Source of the DNA: UBA1660 sp964462035
GTDB taxonomy: Bacteria; Myxococcota_A; Polyangia; Polyangiales; Houyiibacteriaceae
DNA length: 64,000 bases
Direction: 5' to 3'
NCBI GenBank assembly: GCA_964462035.1
Contig: CAYXAP010000015.1
Span: 1-64,000, forward strand
The translations under genes were made by a program, and so were the position numbers. The notes under the pieces were generated by a model. It saw only the letters and a list, made by a program, of their open reading frames with translations, did no database searches and was not told the origin of the DNA. How positions within the stretch are numbered: position 1 is the first letter of the stretch; each line of letters starts with the position of its first letter. Below are positions 7,967 through 16,171 of the stretch, piece by piece.

Positions 7967-10355
7967 ATGAACGACTGGCCCTACGACGCGATCCCCGAAG
8001 CCCTTCGTGAGGGGTGGGAGCCCACCGACGCCGGCGAGGCCTGGGTCGAGCTGCTCGGACCCCGCATCCCGGAAGACGTGAAGCGCTTCACGCCCGACAC
8101 GGACTGCGGCTTCCTCCTGGCCGACCCCCGTACGCTCCTCGACGCGGACAACAGCTTCGCCAAGGCGATCGAGCTCGCCATGAGCGAACGTGTGGTGGCA
8201 CCGGTCTTCCAGGTGATGACGAGCACCTACCACTTCGCGGAAGTCCCCCACGACGGCGATTGCTTGATGTTCTTCATCGACCCTCACGGCGAGACCGCCC
8301 CGATCGTCGTGTGGAGCCACGAGACGGGCGAGCACTACGGACCGGTCGCCTGGGACCTGCCCTCGGCGCTGCGCGTGGTGGAGGTCGCCGACTCCGACGA
8401 CGACACCGAGGCACGCAGGGCGGCGCTCGCACCCGCGCTGGGTCGCTGGCTCGGCGGTCGCTTTCCGATGACGACGTTCGAGACCTTCCTACGCGACGAC
8501 GGTGTGCTGACCGATGACGACGAGGTGCCCGCGCTGACGCCACCCGATCGCGGCTACGAGGCGATGGCCGAGCGGGCGTGGTGGGTGATGGAGGGCCTCG
8601 TGCTCTCGCACCCGTCGCCGGACCTCATCGAGAAGTACCTCGGCGAGACTCCCGACGCGGCGTTGGCCGCCGATGACTTCCAGGACGTGCCCCACGAGGC
8701 GCTCTACTGGCTCGCGCGGACGTACTTCCTGGGCGAGGACGAGTGGCATCACACCGTTCTGGAGCGATGCAAGGACAGCAAGGCGCGCCTCGTCCGCGAT
8801 GCGGCCGCTCACTTCGAGGCGAATGCGAACGAAGGTCCGCTGGCGCAGTGGCGCGAGCAGGGAACGGCCATCGCGGAGAGAATTCGAAACCCGTACCCGG
8901 ATCGAATCCCCGCGGGGACGCTCGAGTTCGTGCGCGATGATTCCCTCGCAGGTCTCGCCCCCGAGCCGATGGCCGTCCCGAGCTTTCCCTGTGAAAAGGG
9001 ACAGGCGCTGAACCCGTGGTGGCCCGAGCAAGCGCGCTTGGCCGTCCCCCACCCCGACGGTCGTCGATGGCTGGTGATCGGTCACCACGACCATCCCCGC
9101 AAGGGCCAGCCCTATGTGCCGAACACGGTCGACGCACTCTTCGAGGTCGACCCGGAGACCGGTCTCGGCACCGTGTTCTGTGACACGCCGAAGGAGGGCT
9201 ACTACAACACGTGGGCCGAGTACCTCGACGAGAACACGCTGCTGGTGATCAACAACGGTCGCCTTCGGCTGTACCGGCGCATCCCCGAAGGCGACGGTCA
9301 GGGCCACCTCCTCGACGAGGTGCCGTTGGGCCAAGAGAAGGCGCTGGTGGTCGGCGAGCTCGGGCTGGCCATGGGCTATGGCGGCATTCCCCGCTTCGTC
9401 GATGGCACCAGCGTCACGAAGGCAGAGCGGCTCTCTGGGTGCCGCATCATCGACGGCCGACTCTTGCAGTCCGGTAGTCCCGCAGCTCCGCTCGCACACA
9501 TCGAGTGGCGGGACGGCGAACTGGTGGGCAGCACTGCCGATGGAAGAGCTGGCTACCGCTTCGCCGGTCTGACCGCGCGACCGCCGCTGGACCGACTGGT
9601 GCTCTCGCCGACCGCGTTCGTCGTCCCCGAGAAGGTGTGGCGCGCGGGGCCCCCGGCGGTGCTCGCCGAGCTCGGGCCGATGGACGTCAGTATCCAGACC
9701 TCGGCCGGGCTCTGTGTCATCAGCAAGCTGGTCACCGAGCCCGCAGGTGCGCGGCGGGCGTTCGTCGGTGGCGAGGAAGGCATTCGACCGACGAAGCCCG
9801 CGATCGACCTCTATCAATACGTGCTGGTGTCGCCGACCGTCGCGTACTTCGGGACGACCACNNNNNNNNNNGATCTACCGAACCGATCTGACGACCGGAG
9901 AGGCGACGCTCGCCTTCGACTACCCAGACAAGAGCACCGTCGAAGCAGCCGGGGATGGGCTCGTCGTGCTCGAAGGTGAGGAGCTCGTGGCTCGTTCGTT
10001 CGAGGGTGAGGAGCTGACCCGCGTGACGTTGGGCGGGGGCGCCCAGCTGCTCGGTTCGTTCCACGACCGGACCATCGCCTGCGTGAAGACATCGAGCTCG
10101 CCACTGATGCTCTTCGGGGTCCGGGGTGGTGAGCTGCGCTTGCTCGGTGCGGTCGATCCGAACGGAGATCTCGGAGCGCTCACCTTCGAGATGCACGCGC
10201 AGCCACAGTGGGTGAACCGACTGATCGGTAGAGCACCGGATGGCGCTCGCTTCGGCATCCGCGGCCTCGGCACGCTGAACGCTGGCTCTGGTGTCGGGCT
10301 CGATGGCTCGCTGCCCGATGTCCCGTGGGAGGCGGCGCCCTTGGCGCGCGGCTGA
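7967..10355 (+). CDS. Large unknown protein, interrupted by assembly gap
   Basis: One gene of about 795 residues. The first part (7967-9861) and the last part (9872-10355) are in different frames, but a 10-N gap of unknown true length separates them and the text is protein-like on both sides (ending VAYFGTT, resuming IYRTDLTTGE). It has no signal peptide. The N-terminal 150 residues are acidic and Trp-rich and loosely recall SMI1/KNR4-like domains. Residues about 310 onward carry regularly spaced strands (RLAVPHPDGRRWLVIGHHD, LYRRIPEGDGQ, LVVGELG) suggesting a beta-propeller. Function unknown. Confidence 0.7.
9862..9871. other. Assembly gap, 10 N
   Basis: Ten N bases inside the large unknown gene. 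No overlap is seen between the two flanks, so the missing length cannot be guessed, and the apparent frame change across it should not be read as a mutation. Confidence 0.95.
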
Positions 10356-10401
10356 GCGGGCGCTTGCTCGAAGCGCTCGGTGGGCTCACAACCGTCACAC
10401 C

Positions 10402-10881
10402 ATGAGCGAGCTCTACGACATCGAAGTCACGACCCTCGACGGTCAGAAGAAGGACCTGCACGACCTCGAAGGGAAGGTCGCGCTCTTCGTGAACGTGGCC
10501 AGCAAGTGTGGGTTCACCCCGCAGTACGCCGGTCTCGAGAAGCTCTACGAGAAGTACAAGGACCAGGGGCTCGTCGTCCTCGGCTTCCCCTGCAACCAGT
10601 TCGGCGCGCAGGAGCCGGGCTCGGAGGAAGAGATCGCCGGCTTCTGCGAGAAGAACTACGGCGTGAGCTTCCCGATGCACTCGAAGATCGACGTGAACGG
10701 GCCCGACACCCACCCGGTCTACAAGTACCTCAAGGGTGAGAAGAAGGGCCTGCTCGGGACCGAGAAGATCAAATGGAACTTCACCAAGTTCCTCGTCGAT
10801 TCGAGCGGAAAGGTCGTGAAGCGCTACGCCCCGACGACCAAGCCCGAGGCGATCGCCGGCGACGTCGCCAAGCTCCTCTGA
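10402..10881 (+). CDS. Glutathione peroxidase family protein
   Basis: A 159-residue thiol peroxidase of the GPx/BtuE family, which reduces hydrogen and lipid hydroperoxides using thioredoxin or glutathione. The peroxidatic Cys36 sits in NVASKCGFTPQY, the second signature GFPCNQFGAQEPG carries Gln70, and KWNFTKFLVD holds the Trp-Asn pair of the catalytic tetrad. Cys82 (FCEKNYG) is positioned as a resolving cysteine, pointing to thioredoxin dependence. No export signal. The ATG at 10402 is chosen because the residues before it are unconserved. A hairpin follows the stop codon. Confidence 0.93.
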   Translation: MSELYDIEVTTLDGQKKDLHDLEGKVALFVNVASKCGFTPQYAGLEKLYEKYKDQGLVVLGFPCNQFGAQEPGSEEEIAGFCEKNYGVSFPMHSKIDVNGPDTHPVYKYLKGEKKGLLGTEKIKWNFTKFLVDSSGKVVKRYAPTTKPEAIAGDVAKLL

Positions 10882-10917
10882 ACGGCCTGAGCCGGTTCGA
10901 ATCTCTGGGGGTACCTA

Positions 10918-10934
10918 CGAGGGAACGTCCCTCG
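10918..10934 (+). terminator. Hairpin after glutathione peroxidase
   Basis: Stem CGAGGGA / TCCCTCG with a three-base loop, 36 bp after the stop codon. No T-run follows. The rest of 10882-11062 holds no gene I can support. Confidence 0.4.
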
Positions 10935-11062
10935 GAACGGACGCCAGCTTCGTAACACCACATCGGCTCGCGGATAGGTATGCTCGCCCTTGAATCTTCT
11001 GGCGTGCGCACCGTCCATGTGGCCGCCGCCGATACGCGACCCCGACCCCCCTGGAGAGACCC

Positions 11063-11635
11063 ATGCGCATGCGCCAGCTTTTGATTCCTGCCCTCGTCCT
11101 CGCGACCGCCGCGATCGCCTCGGCGGACACCCTGGAGATGCAGATCCGGCGCGCTCGCGTCTCGTTCAAGTCCGAGGCGCCCCTGGAGACCATCAACGGT
11201 CGCACCAGCCAGGCCAGCGGGACCTTCCGCATCGATCCGAGCAACCTGAGCGCCACGCGTGGGACGATCACCGTGCCCGTCGCGTCGTTGCGCACCGGCA
11301 TCGAGCTCCGCGACGAGCACCTCCGGGGTGAGGACTGGCTCGACGCCGGCAGCCACCCGAACGCGACCTTCGAGATCACCGGCGTCACCGGCGCCAGCAG
11401 CCTCTCGGCGAACGAGGACGCGAACGTCACCGTGCGCGGCAACTTCACCATCCACGGCGTGACCAAGCCGGTCACCGCGCGCACCCGCGTCCAGTGGGAC
11501 GGTGGCACCCGCGTGCGCGGTCGCGCTCAGTTCACCGTGAAGCTCGACGAGCACGGCGTGGACATCCCCGCCATCGTGCAGGCCAAGGTCTCCAACGAGA
11601 TCACCGTCCGCATCGACTTCCAGGCGTCGTCCTGA
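11063..11635 (+). CDS. YceI-family periplasmic protein
   Basis: A 190-residue protein with a cleavable signal peptide (about 1-21, ending AIASA) and one YceI lipocalin-like beta-barrel. Characteristic pieces are the early VSFKSEAPLETINGRT, ASGTFRIDPSNL, LRDEHLRGEDWLDA, and the late GNFTIHGVTKPVT. YceI proteins bind isoprenoid-type lipids in the periplasm and are often tied to stress or quinone handling. Its stop lies 3 bp from the convergent LysR gene end. Confidence 0.9.
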   Translation: MRMRQLLIPALVLATAAIASADTLEMQIRRARVSFKSEAPLETINGRTSQASGTFRIDPSNLSATRGTITVPVASLRTGIELRDEHLRGEDWLDAGSHPNATFEITGVTGASSLSANEDANVTVRGNFTIHGVTKPVTARTRVQWDGGTRVRGRAQFTVKLDEHGVDIPAIVQAKVSNEITVRIDFQASS

Positions 11636-11638
11636 GCG

Positions 11639-12520
11639 TCAGCCGCCGAGCCGTTCGACGAGGAAGTCCACGAACACGCGCACCTTGGGCGCGAGGTGTT
11701 GGCGGCTCGGGTAGACCGCGTAGAGCCCTCCGCCAGTGATCCCCAGCGCGGGTAGCACCGGCTCGAGGTGCCCCGCGTCCAGGTCGGGCTGGGCCATGTA
11801 GCCGAGCAGCAGCCCGATCCCCAGCCCGTCGCGAATGGCGCGCTGGACCAGGCCGAACTCGTTCACGACGAGCCAGGGATCGATCGGGAGCTCGACCGGT
11901 CCGTCCACGCCGAAGAGCCGCCAGGAGCCCACGCTCGGCGGTGGGCGCAGCATCACGGTGTCGTGGTCGGCCAGGTCGGCGGCCGTGGTGGGTCGCCCGT
12001 GGGCGTCGAGGTATTCCTTGCTGGCGTAGAGGTGGAGGTCGCCGCTCATGAGCTTGCGGGCGATGAAGCCGGTGTCCGGCAGGTCCCCGCCGCGGAGCGC
12101 GACGTCGAAGCCCTCGGCGACCAGGTCGGTTCGGCCCTGGCTCGCGATGAGCTCGAGGGTCACGTCCGGGTAGCACCCACGGAACTCGGCCAGCAGGTCG
12201 GGCATCAGATCCCGGGCGACGTCGATCGACATGCTCACCTTCAGGTTGCCGGTGGGTCGTCCCGACAGGTCCAGGGCGACGCGCTCCGCGTCGGCGATGG
12301 CCTCGATGGCTGGGCGGCAGCGTTCGAAGTACGCCTCGCCCAGATCGGTGAGCGAGAGCTTCCGGGTGGTGCGGTTCATGAGCCGCGCACCGAGCCGGTC
12401 CTCGAGCCGGGAGACCTGGCGACTGAGCGTCGACTTCGGGATCCCGAGCCGCTTGCCGGCCTCCGTGAAGCTGCCGGCCTCGACGACCGCCACGAACGCT
12501 CGTGTCTCCTCCAGATGCAT
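11639..12520 (-). CDS. LysR-family transcriptional regulator
   Basis: A 293-residue LysR regulator: N-terminal winged helix-turn-helix (AGSFTEAGKRLGIPKSTLSRQ, about residues 15-40, with RLEDRLGARLMNRTTRK) followed by a periplasmic-binding-like effector domain from about residue 90. The profile is like the DsdC/PA0477-type group that often controls a divergent neighbour. It is divergent from the SnoaL-like lipoprotein/cupin pair, with a near-ideal dyad between the two starts. The effector is unknown. Confidence 0.93.
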   Translation of the reverse strand: MHLEETRAFVAVVEAGSFTEAGKRLGIPKSTLSRQVSRLEDRLGARLMNRTTRKLSLTDLGEAYFERCRPAIEAIADAERVALDLSGRPTGNLKVSMSIDVARDLMPDLLAEFRGCYPDVTLELIASQGRTDLVAEGFDVALRGGDLPDTGFIARKLMSGDLHLYASKEYLDAHGRPTTAADLADHDTVMLRPPPSVGSWRLFGVDGPVELPIDPWLVVNEFGLVQRAIRDGLGIGLLLGYMAQPDLDAGHLEPVLPALGITGGGLYAVYPSRQHLAPKVRVFVDFLVERLGG

Positions 12521-12542
12521 CGGAAAGCTCGATTACGGCTAG

Positions 12543-12564
12543 ATTGTTGATCTGAGTCAACAAT
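12543..12564. promoter_or_regulatory. Inverted repeat, candidate LysR binding site
   Basis: A perfect 8-bp dyad, ATTGTTGA and TCAACAAT, separated by six bases, lies 23 bp upstream of the LysR start and 72 bp upstream of the divergent gene. It is markedly AT-rich against its surroundings. Position and symmetry suit a LysR-type box; actual binding is inferred. Confidence 0.65.
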
Positions 12565-12635
12565 GTTTTGAAAAAGTCGGGCCTAGTTGCCCGTGTGGAA
12601 CGAGGACAGGCTGAGTTTCGAAAGGAACCTCAGTC

Positions 12636-13091
12636 ATGAAGAAGCTCTCGTTCACCCTCCTCCTCCTCCTCGGCGCTTGCGCCTCGACTCCCGCACCGGT
12701 CACGCCCGGCTTCGCCGAGCCCGATCCGGCGATGACGGAATGGGCCTCGGCGCACGACGCCGCCTGGAACGCCCACGATCCCGACGCGATGGCCGACCTC
12801 TTCACCGAGCACGCGACGCTCATCACGCCGACGGGTCAGCGGGTCGAGGGCCGCGACGCATTGCGCGCGCTCTTCGCCTCCCCCGGCCCGACCAAGCAGA
12901 CCACCAGCTCGGTGCAGCTCGAGTCCGTGCAGTGGGTCGCGGCGGACGTGGCGCTCGTCGACATGAGCCAGCGGCTCGAGGGCGAAGGGGTCGCGATCCT
13001 CGGCTCGGATCGAGCTCGGCTCACCGCGGTCGTGCGCCGCGACGGCGACGGCTTTCGCGTGCTCGCGGCGCGGGTGACGGTGCCGCGATGA
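12636..13091 (+). CDS. SnoaL/DUF4440-like lipoprotein
   Basis: A 151-residue lipoprotein with lipobox LLGAC (Cys15) and an NTF2-like fold of the SnoaL/DUF4440 type: WASAHDAAWNAHDPDAMADLF, then GRDALRALFAS, then beta strands to the end. Such domains bind small hydrophobic ligands or act as simple hydrolases or isomerases. It overlaps the cupin gene by 4 bp (ATGA), so the two are translationally coupled. Likely controlled by the divergent LysR protein. Confidence 0.8.
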   Translation: MKKLSFTLLLLLGACASTPAPVTPGFAEPDPAMTEWASAHDAAWNAHDPDAMADLFTEHATLITPTGQRVEGRDALRALFASPGPTKQTTSSVQLESVQWVAADVALVDMSQRLEGEGVAILGSDRARLTAVVRRDGDGFRVLAARVTVPR

Positions 13092-13780
13092 TCGCGAACG
13101 TGACGTCGGGCGCCCCCTCGGTCCAGGTCATCACCAAGGACCAGCTCTTGCACGAGGAGGGGGGCGTCACCCGTGGCTACGCCCACGTGCGCGGCGCGGA
13201 CGCGGGTTCGCTCGACTTCGGGCCGCTGACGCTCTTCGCCGAGGGCTGGCTCCGTCGCAAGGAAGGCTTCGAGATGCACGAGCACTCTGGCATCGAGAAC
13301 CTCCTCTTCGTTCGGCGCGGGAGCTTCGAGCACCGCGACAGCCTCGGGAACGAGCGGGTCGTGGGTGCCAGGTCGATCGCGTTGCTCTCCGCGGCCACAC
13401 CGGTCTCGCATGCGGAGCGGGTGCACGGCGACGCCGAGGTCCACGCCGCGGTGATCTGGCTCGCCACCACCACCCCGGCACCGCCGCGCTTCGAGGCTCG
13501 TCGACTCTCGGCCACGCCGGTGCAGGTGCTCGCGAGCGGGCGGGGCGAGGGCGGCTTGGCGCTCGGCGTTCCCAGCACCCTTCGGCACGTCGCCCTCGGC
13601 GCTGGCGAATGCCTCGCGCTCCCGGTGCATCGGCGCGCCTACCTCTTCGCGTTCGCCGGCGGCTATCGCGTCAACGGGCACGCGGCGCGCAGCGGCGAAC
13701 GTGTGCTGGTCCGGGGCAGCGGCTCGGTGCACGTCGAGGCCGAGGGCGAGCTCGAGCTGCTCGCCCTCGATCTCGGCTGA
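13088..13780 (+). CDS. Pirin-like bicupin protein
   Basis: A 230-residue cytoplasmic protein of the pirin/YhhW-like bicupin group. The metal-binding first cupin shows GFEMHEHSGIENLLFVRRG, giving the His-x-His plus Glu set, and HAERVHG supplies another His. The second barrel (residues about 130-230) lacks an evident metal set, as is usual. Family members bind iron and include quercetin dioxygenases. The ATG at 13088 overlaps the previous stop. The substrate is not predicted. Confidence 0.75.
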   Translation: MIANVTSGAPSVQVITKDQLLHEEGGVTRGYAHVRGADAGSLDFGPLTLFAEGWLRRKEGFEMHEHSGIENLLFVRRGSFEHRDSLGNERVVGARSIALLSAATPVSHAERVHGDAEVHAAVIWLATTTPAPPRFEARRLSATPVQVLASGRGEGGLALGVPSTLRHVALGAGECLALPVHRRAYLFAFAGGYRVNGHAARSGERVLVRGSGSVHVEAEGELELLALDLG

Positions 13781-13820
13781 GCGCCGTCGTGCTCGGGCGC
13801 GAGGGGAGACTACGAAAAGC

Positions 13821-13911
13821 GGGGGGACGCTCTTACGCAGTTACGCCGCGAGGTCGCGAGAAGAACACGTCTAGCCCCTCCCGCGGCTCAACTGCTCGAG
13901 AGCGTCCCCCC
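13821..13911. repeat. Palindromic intergenic element
   Basis: Perfect 13-bp inverted arms, GGGGGGACGCTCT (13821-13833) and AGAGCGTCCCCCC (13899-13911), enclose 65 bp. The right edge continues as CCCCCACGAAGCG (13907-13919), the same 13-mer found at the right edge of the palindromic repeats at 41084-41096. I see no gene in 13781-14042. It looks like a member of a dispersed REP-like or small transposable family. Confidence 0.55.
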
Positions 13912-14042
13912 ACGAAGCGCGCGGCAGCAGCCCCGCGTCTCGAGTCGCCGTCGCTCTTGGCCCAACTCACGTTCGGAGCCGGCCCAAAACGCGAACGCTT
14001 GACGCGCAGACGCGCGCCGGGCGTTCCCCTCGCGTCAGCCGC

Positions 14043-16091
14043 TCAGGCCGCGAGGCCGGAGCGGACCAGGAGCGCGTCGAGCGACGGGTCGCGGCCCATG
14101 AACTTCCGGAAGAGCGCGTCCGGCTCCTCCGAGTCGCCCATGGCCAAGATGGCGTCGCGGAACTCGCGGCCGACCTCGGCGCTGAGTACGTCCGCCTCGA
14201 GGAAGCGGGTGAAGGCGTCGGCGTCGAGGACCTCGGCCCACTTGTAGCTGTAGTAGGCCGCCGCGTAGCCCACCGGACTCGCGAAGAGGTGGGTGAAACC
14301 GCAGATCATCGCGTAGTCGTCGGGGTAGGTCGCCGGGGCGTGGGCCTCGAGGATCTCGCGGGCGAGGTTCATCGCGGCCTCGGGACCGGCCTTCGGGTCG
14401 AAGGAGCGGTGCAGCCGCAGGTCCACGGAGCCGAAGCCGAGCTGGCGCATCTGGGCGGTGGCGGCGCGGAAGGTGCGAGCGGCGCGCATCTTCTCGAAGA
14501 GCGCCTCGGGGATCGGCTCGTTGGTCTCGTGGTGCCGCGCGAAGAGGTCGAGGCTCACGCGCTCCCAGCAGAAGTTCTCCATGATCTGGCTGGGCAGCTC
14601 CACGAAGTCCCAGGCGACGTTGGTGCCGCCGAGCGACCGGAGCGGCACCTCGCTGAGTGCGTGGTGCAACAGGTGGCCGAACTCGTGGAAGAGGGTCTCC
14701 ACCTCGCGGTGCGTGAGCAGCGCCGGCTCGTCGCCGATCGGCTCGGACACGTTTGCGCAGAAGAGGCCGAGGTGCGGCGTCTCGGGCGAGGGCCCGTAGC
14801 AGAGCGCGTTCATCCACGCGCCACCGCGCTTGTCCTCGCGCGGGAAGAGGTCGACGTAGAAGGCGGCGGCGAGTCGGTCCCCGTCGTGGACGCCGTAGCA
14901 GCGCACGTCGGGGTTCCAGGTCGGCGCATCACGGCGTTCGATGCGCACGCCGTAGAGGCGCTCGGCGATCTCGAAGAGCCCCTTCAGCACGGCGTCGACC
15001 TGGAGATAGGGGCGGAGGATCTCGTCGTCGAAGTCGAAGCGCGCCTTGCGGAGCTTCTCCGCGTAGTAGGCGATGCTCCACGGCTCGATGGTCGGTGCGT
15101 CGTCGCCCTCGAGCTCCTTCCGGAACGCGAGCAGCTCCTCCTCCTCGCGCTCGAAGGCGGCCATGGTCTTTTCGCGGAGGTCGTCGACGAAGGCGTTGGC
15201 CTTGGCGCCGCTCTTGGCCATCCGGTCCGCGAGGATGAAGTCGGCGAAGTCCGCGTGACCGAGCAGCTGGGCCTTCTCGCGACGAAGCTCGAGGATCTCG
15301 CAGATGAGCGGTCGGTTGTCGCGCTCGCCGGCGGCCGCGCGCGTGTTGTAGGCCTTCCAGAGCGTCTCTCGAATCGATGCGTCGTCGAGGTAGGTCATCA
15401 CGGCGATGTAGCTCGGGGCCTGGAGCGTGAAGCGCCAGCCTTCCTTGCCCTTCGACCGAGCGGACTGGCGGGCCGCCGCCCGCGCGGAGTCCGGCAGGCC
15501 GGCGAGCTTCGCCTCGTCTTCGATGACGAGCTCGAAGGCGTTGGTCTCGTCGAGCACGTTCTGCGCGAACTTCGTCGTCTTCTCCGAGAGCGCGACGTCG
15601 ATGGCGCTGAGCCGCTTCTTCCCCTCCGCCCCGAGCTCGGCGCCGTGGCGCTTGAAGTCGTCGAGGGTCTTCTTCAGGAAACGAGCGCGGAGCGGCTCCA
15701 GCGCCTTCGCCTCCTCGGTCTCGGCGAACTCGCTGAGGGCGGCGAAGAGCTCGGCGTTCAGCGCGAGCGACGAGAAGAACGCGCTCGCCTTCGGCTGGAC
15801 CCGGTTGTAGGCCTCGCGGAGGTCGGGGGTCGTGGCCACCGACTCGAGGTGGCCGACCACCGTGAGCGCGATCTCGAGCGGTTCGGTCGCCGCCTCGAGC
15901 GCGCCGAGGGTGCCGTCGTAGGTGCGCGGCGCCGACGCGATCGCGCCGACGGCCTCGCTGGCCTCCGCGATCAGCGCGTCGACCGCTGGCTCCACGTGGC
16001 TGGCCTCGATGCGGTCGAAGGAGATGTCGAAGGGCTCGGCTTCGGCGCGGAGACCGATGAGGGGATTGCTCATGGCAGTGGAGTCGGACAT
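14043..16091 (-). CDS. prlC: M3-family oligopeptidase A (PrlC-like)
   Basis: A 682-residue cytoplasmic zinc oligopeptidase, close to the usual length of oligopeptidase A (about 680). The zinc site is HEFGH at 469-473 in LFHEFGHLLHHAL, with a downstream Glu in WDFVELPSQIMEN. The C-terminal GFTHLFASPVGYAAAYYSY is the substrate-binding signature of M3 peptidases. It degrades short peptides, including cleaved signal peptides. Start is ATG at 16091 or the closer MSNPLIG at 16073. It is divergent from the helicase gene. Confidence 0.93.
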   Translation of the reverse strand: MSDSTAMSNPLIGLRAEAEPFDISFDRIEASHVEPAVDALIAEASEAVGAIASAPRTYDGTLGALEAATEPLEIALTVVGHLESVATTPDLREAYNRVQPKASAFFSSLALNAELFAALSEFAETEEAKALEPLRARFLKKTLDDFKRHGAELGAEGKKRLSAIDVALSEKTTKFAQNVLDETNAFELVIEDEAKLAGLPDSARAAARQSARSKGKEGWRFTLQAPSYIAVMTYLDDASIRETLWKAYNTRAAAGERDNRPLICEILELRREKAQLLGHADFADFILADRMAKSGAKANAFVDDLREKTMAAFEREEEELLAFRKELEGDDAPTIEPWSIAYYAEKLRKARFDFDDEILRPYLQVDAVLKGLFEIAERLYGVRIERRDAPTWNPDVRCYGVHDGDRLAAAFYVDLFPREDKRGGAWMNALCYGPSPETPHLGLFCANVSEPIGDEPALLTHREVETLFHEFGHLLHHALSEVPLRSLGGTNVAWDFVELPSQIMENFCWERVSLDLFARHHETNEPIPEALFEKMRAARTFRAATAQMRQLGFGSVDLRLHRSFDPKAGPEAAMNLAREILEAHAPATYPDDYAMICGFTHLFASPVGYAAAYYSYKWAEVLDADAFTRFLEADVLSAEVGREFRDAILAMGDSEEPDALFRKFMGRDPSLDALLVRSGLAA

Positions 16092-16171
16092 GGGGGCGCA
16101 TGGTGACGGGTTCCAGGGCTGGCGAGGGTTCCGCCCTTGAGCCAACTCACGATCTGCGGCAGAGCGGGGTC

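Noticed and set aside
9842..9900. Apparent frameshift in the large unknown gene
   Set aside because: The frame change falls exactly across the N run of unknown true length.
10887..10912. GGTTCGAATC text after the glutathione peroxidase gene, like a tRNA T-loop
   Set aside because: No matching stem, acceptor or D-arm around it, so no tRNA gene.
14289..16106. Plus-strand frame of 605 codons over the oligopeptidase gene
   Set aside because: Antisense shadow; the minus-strand frame has the HEFGH site and full M3 text.
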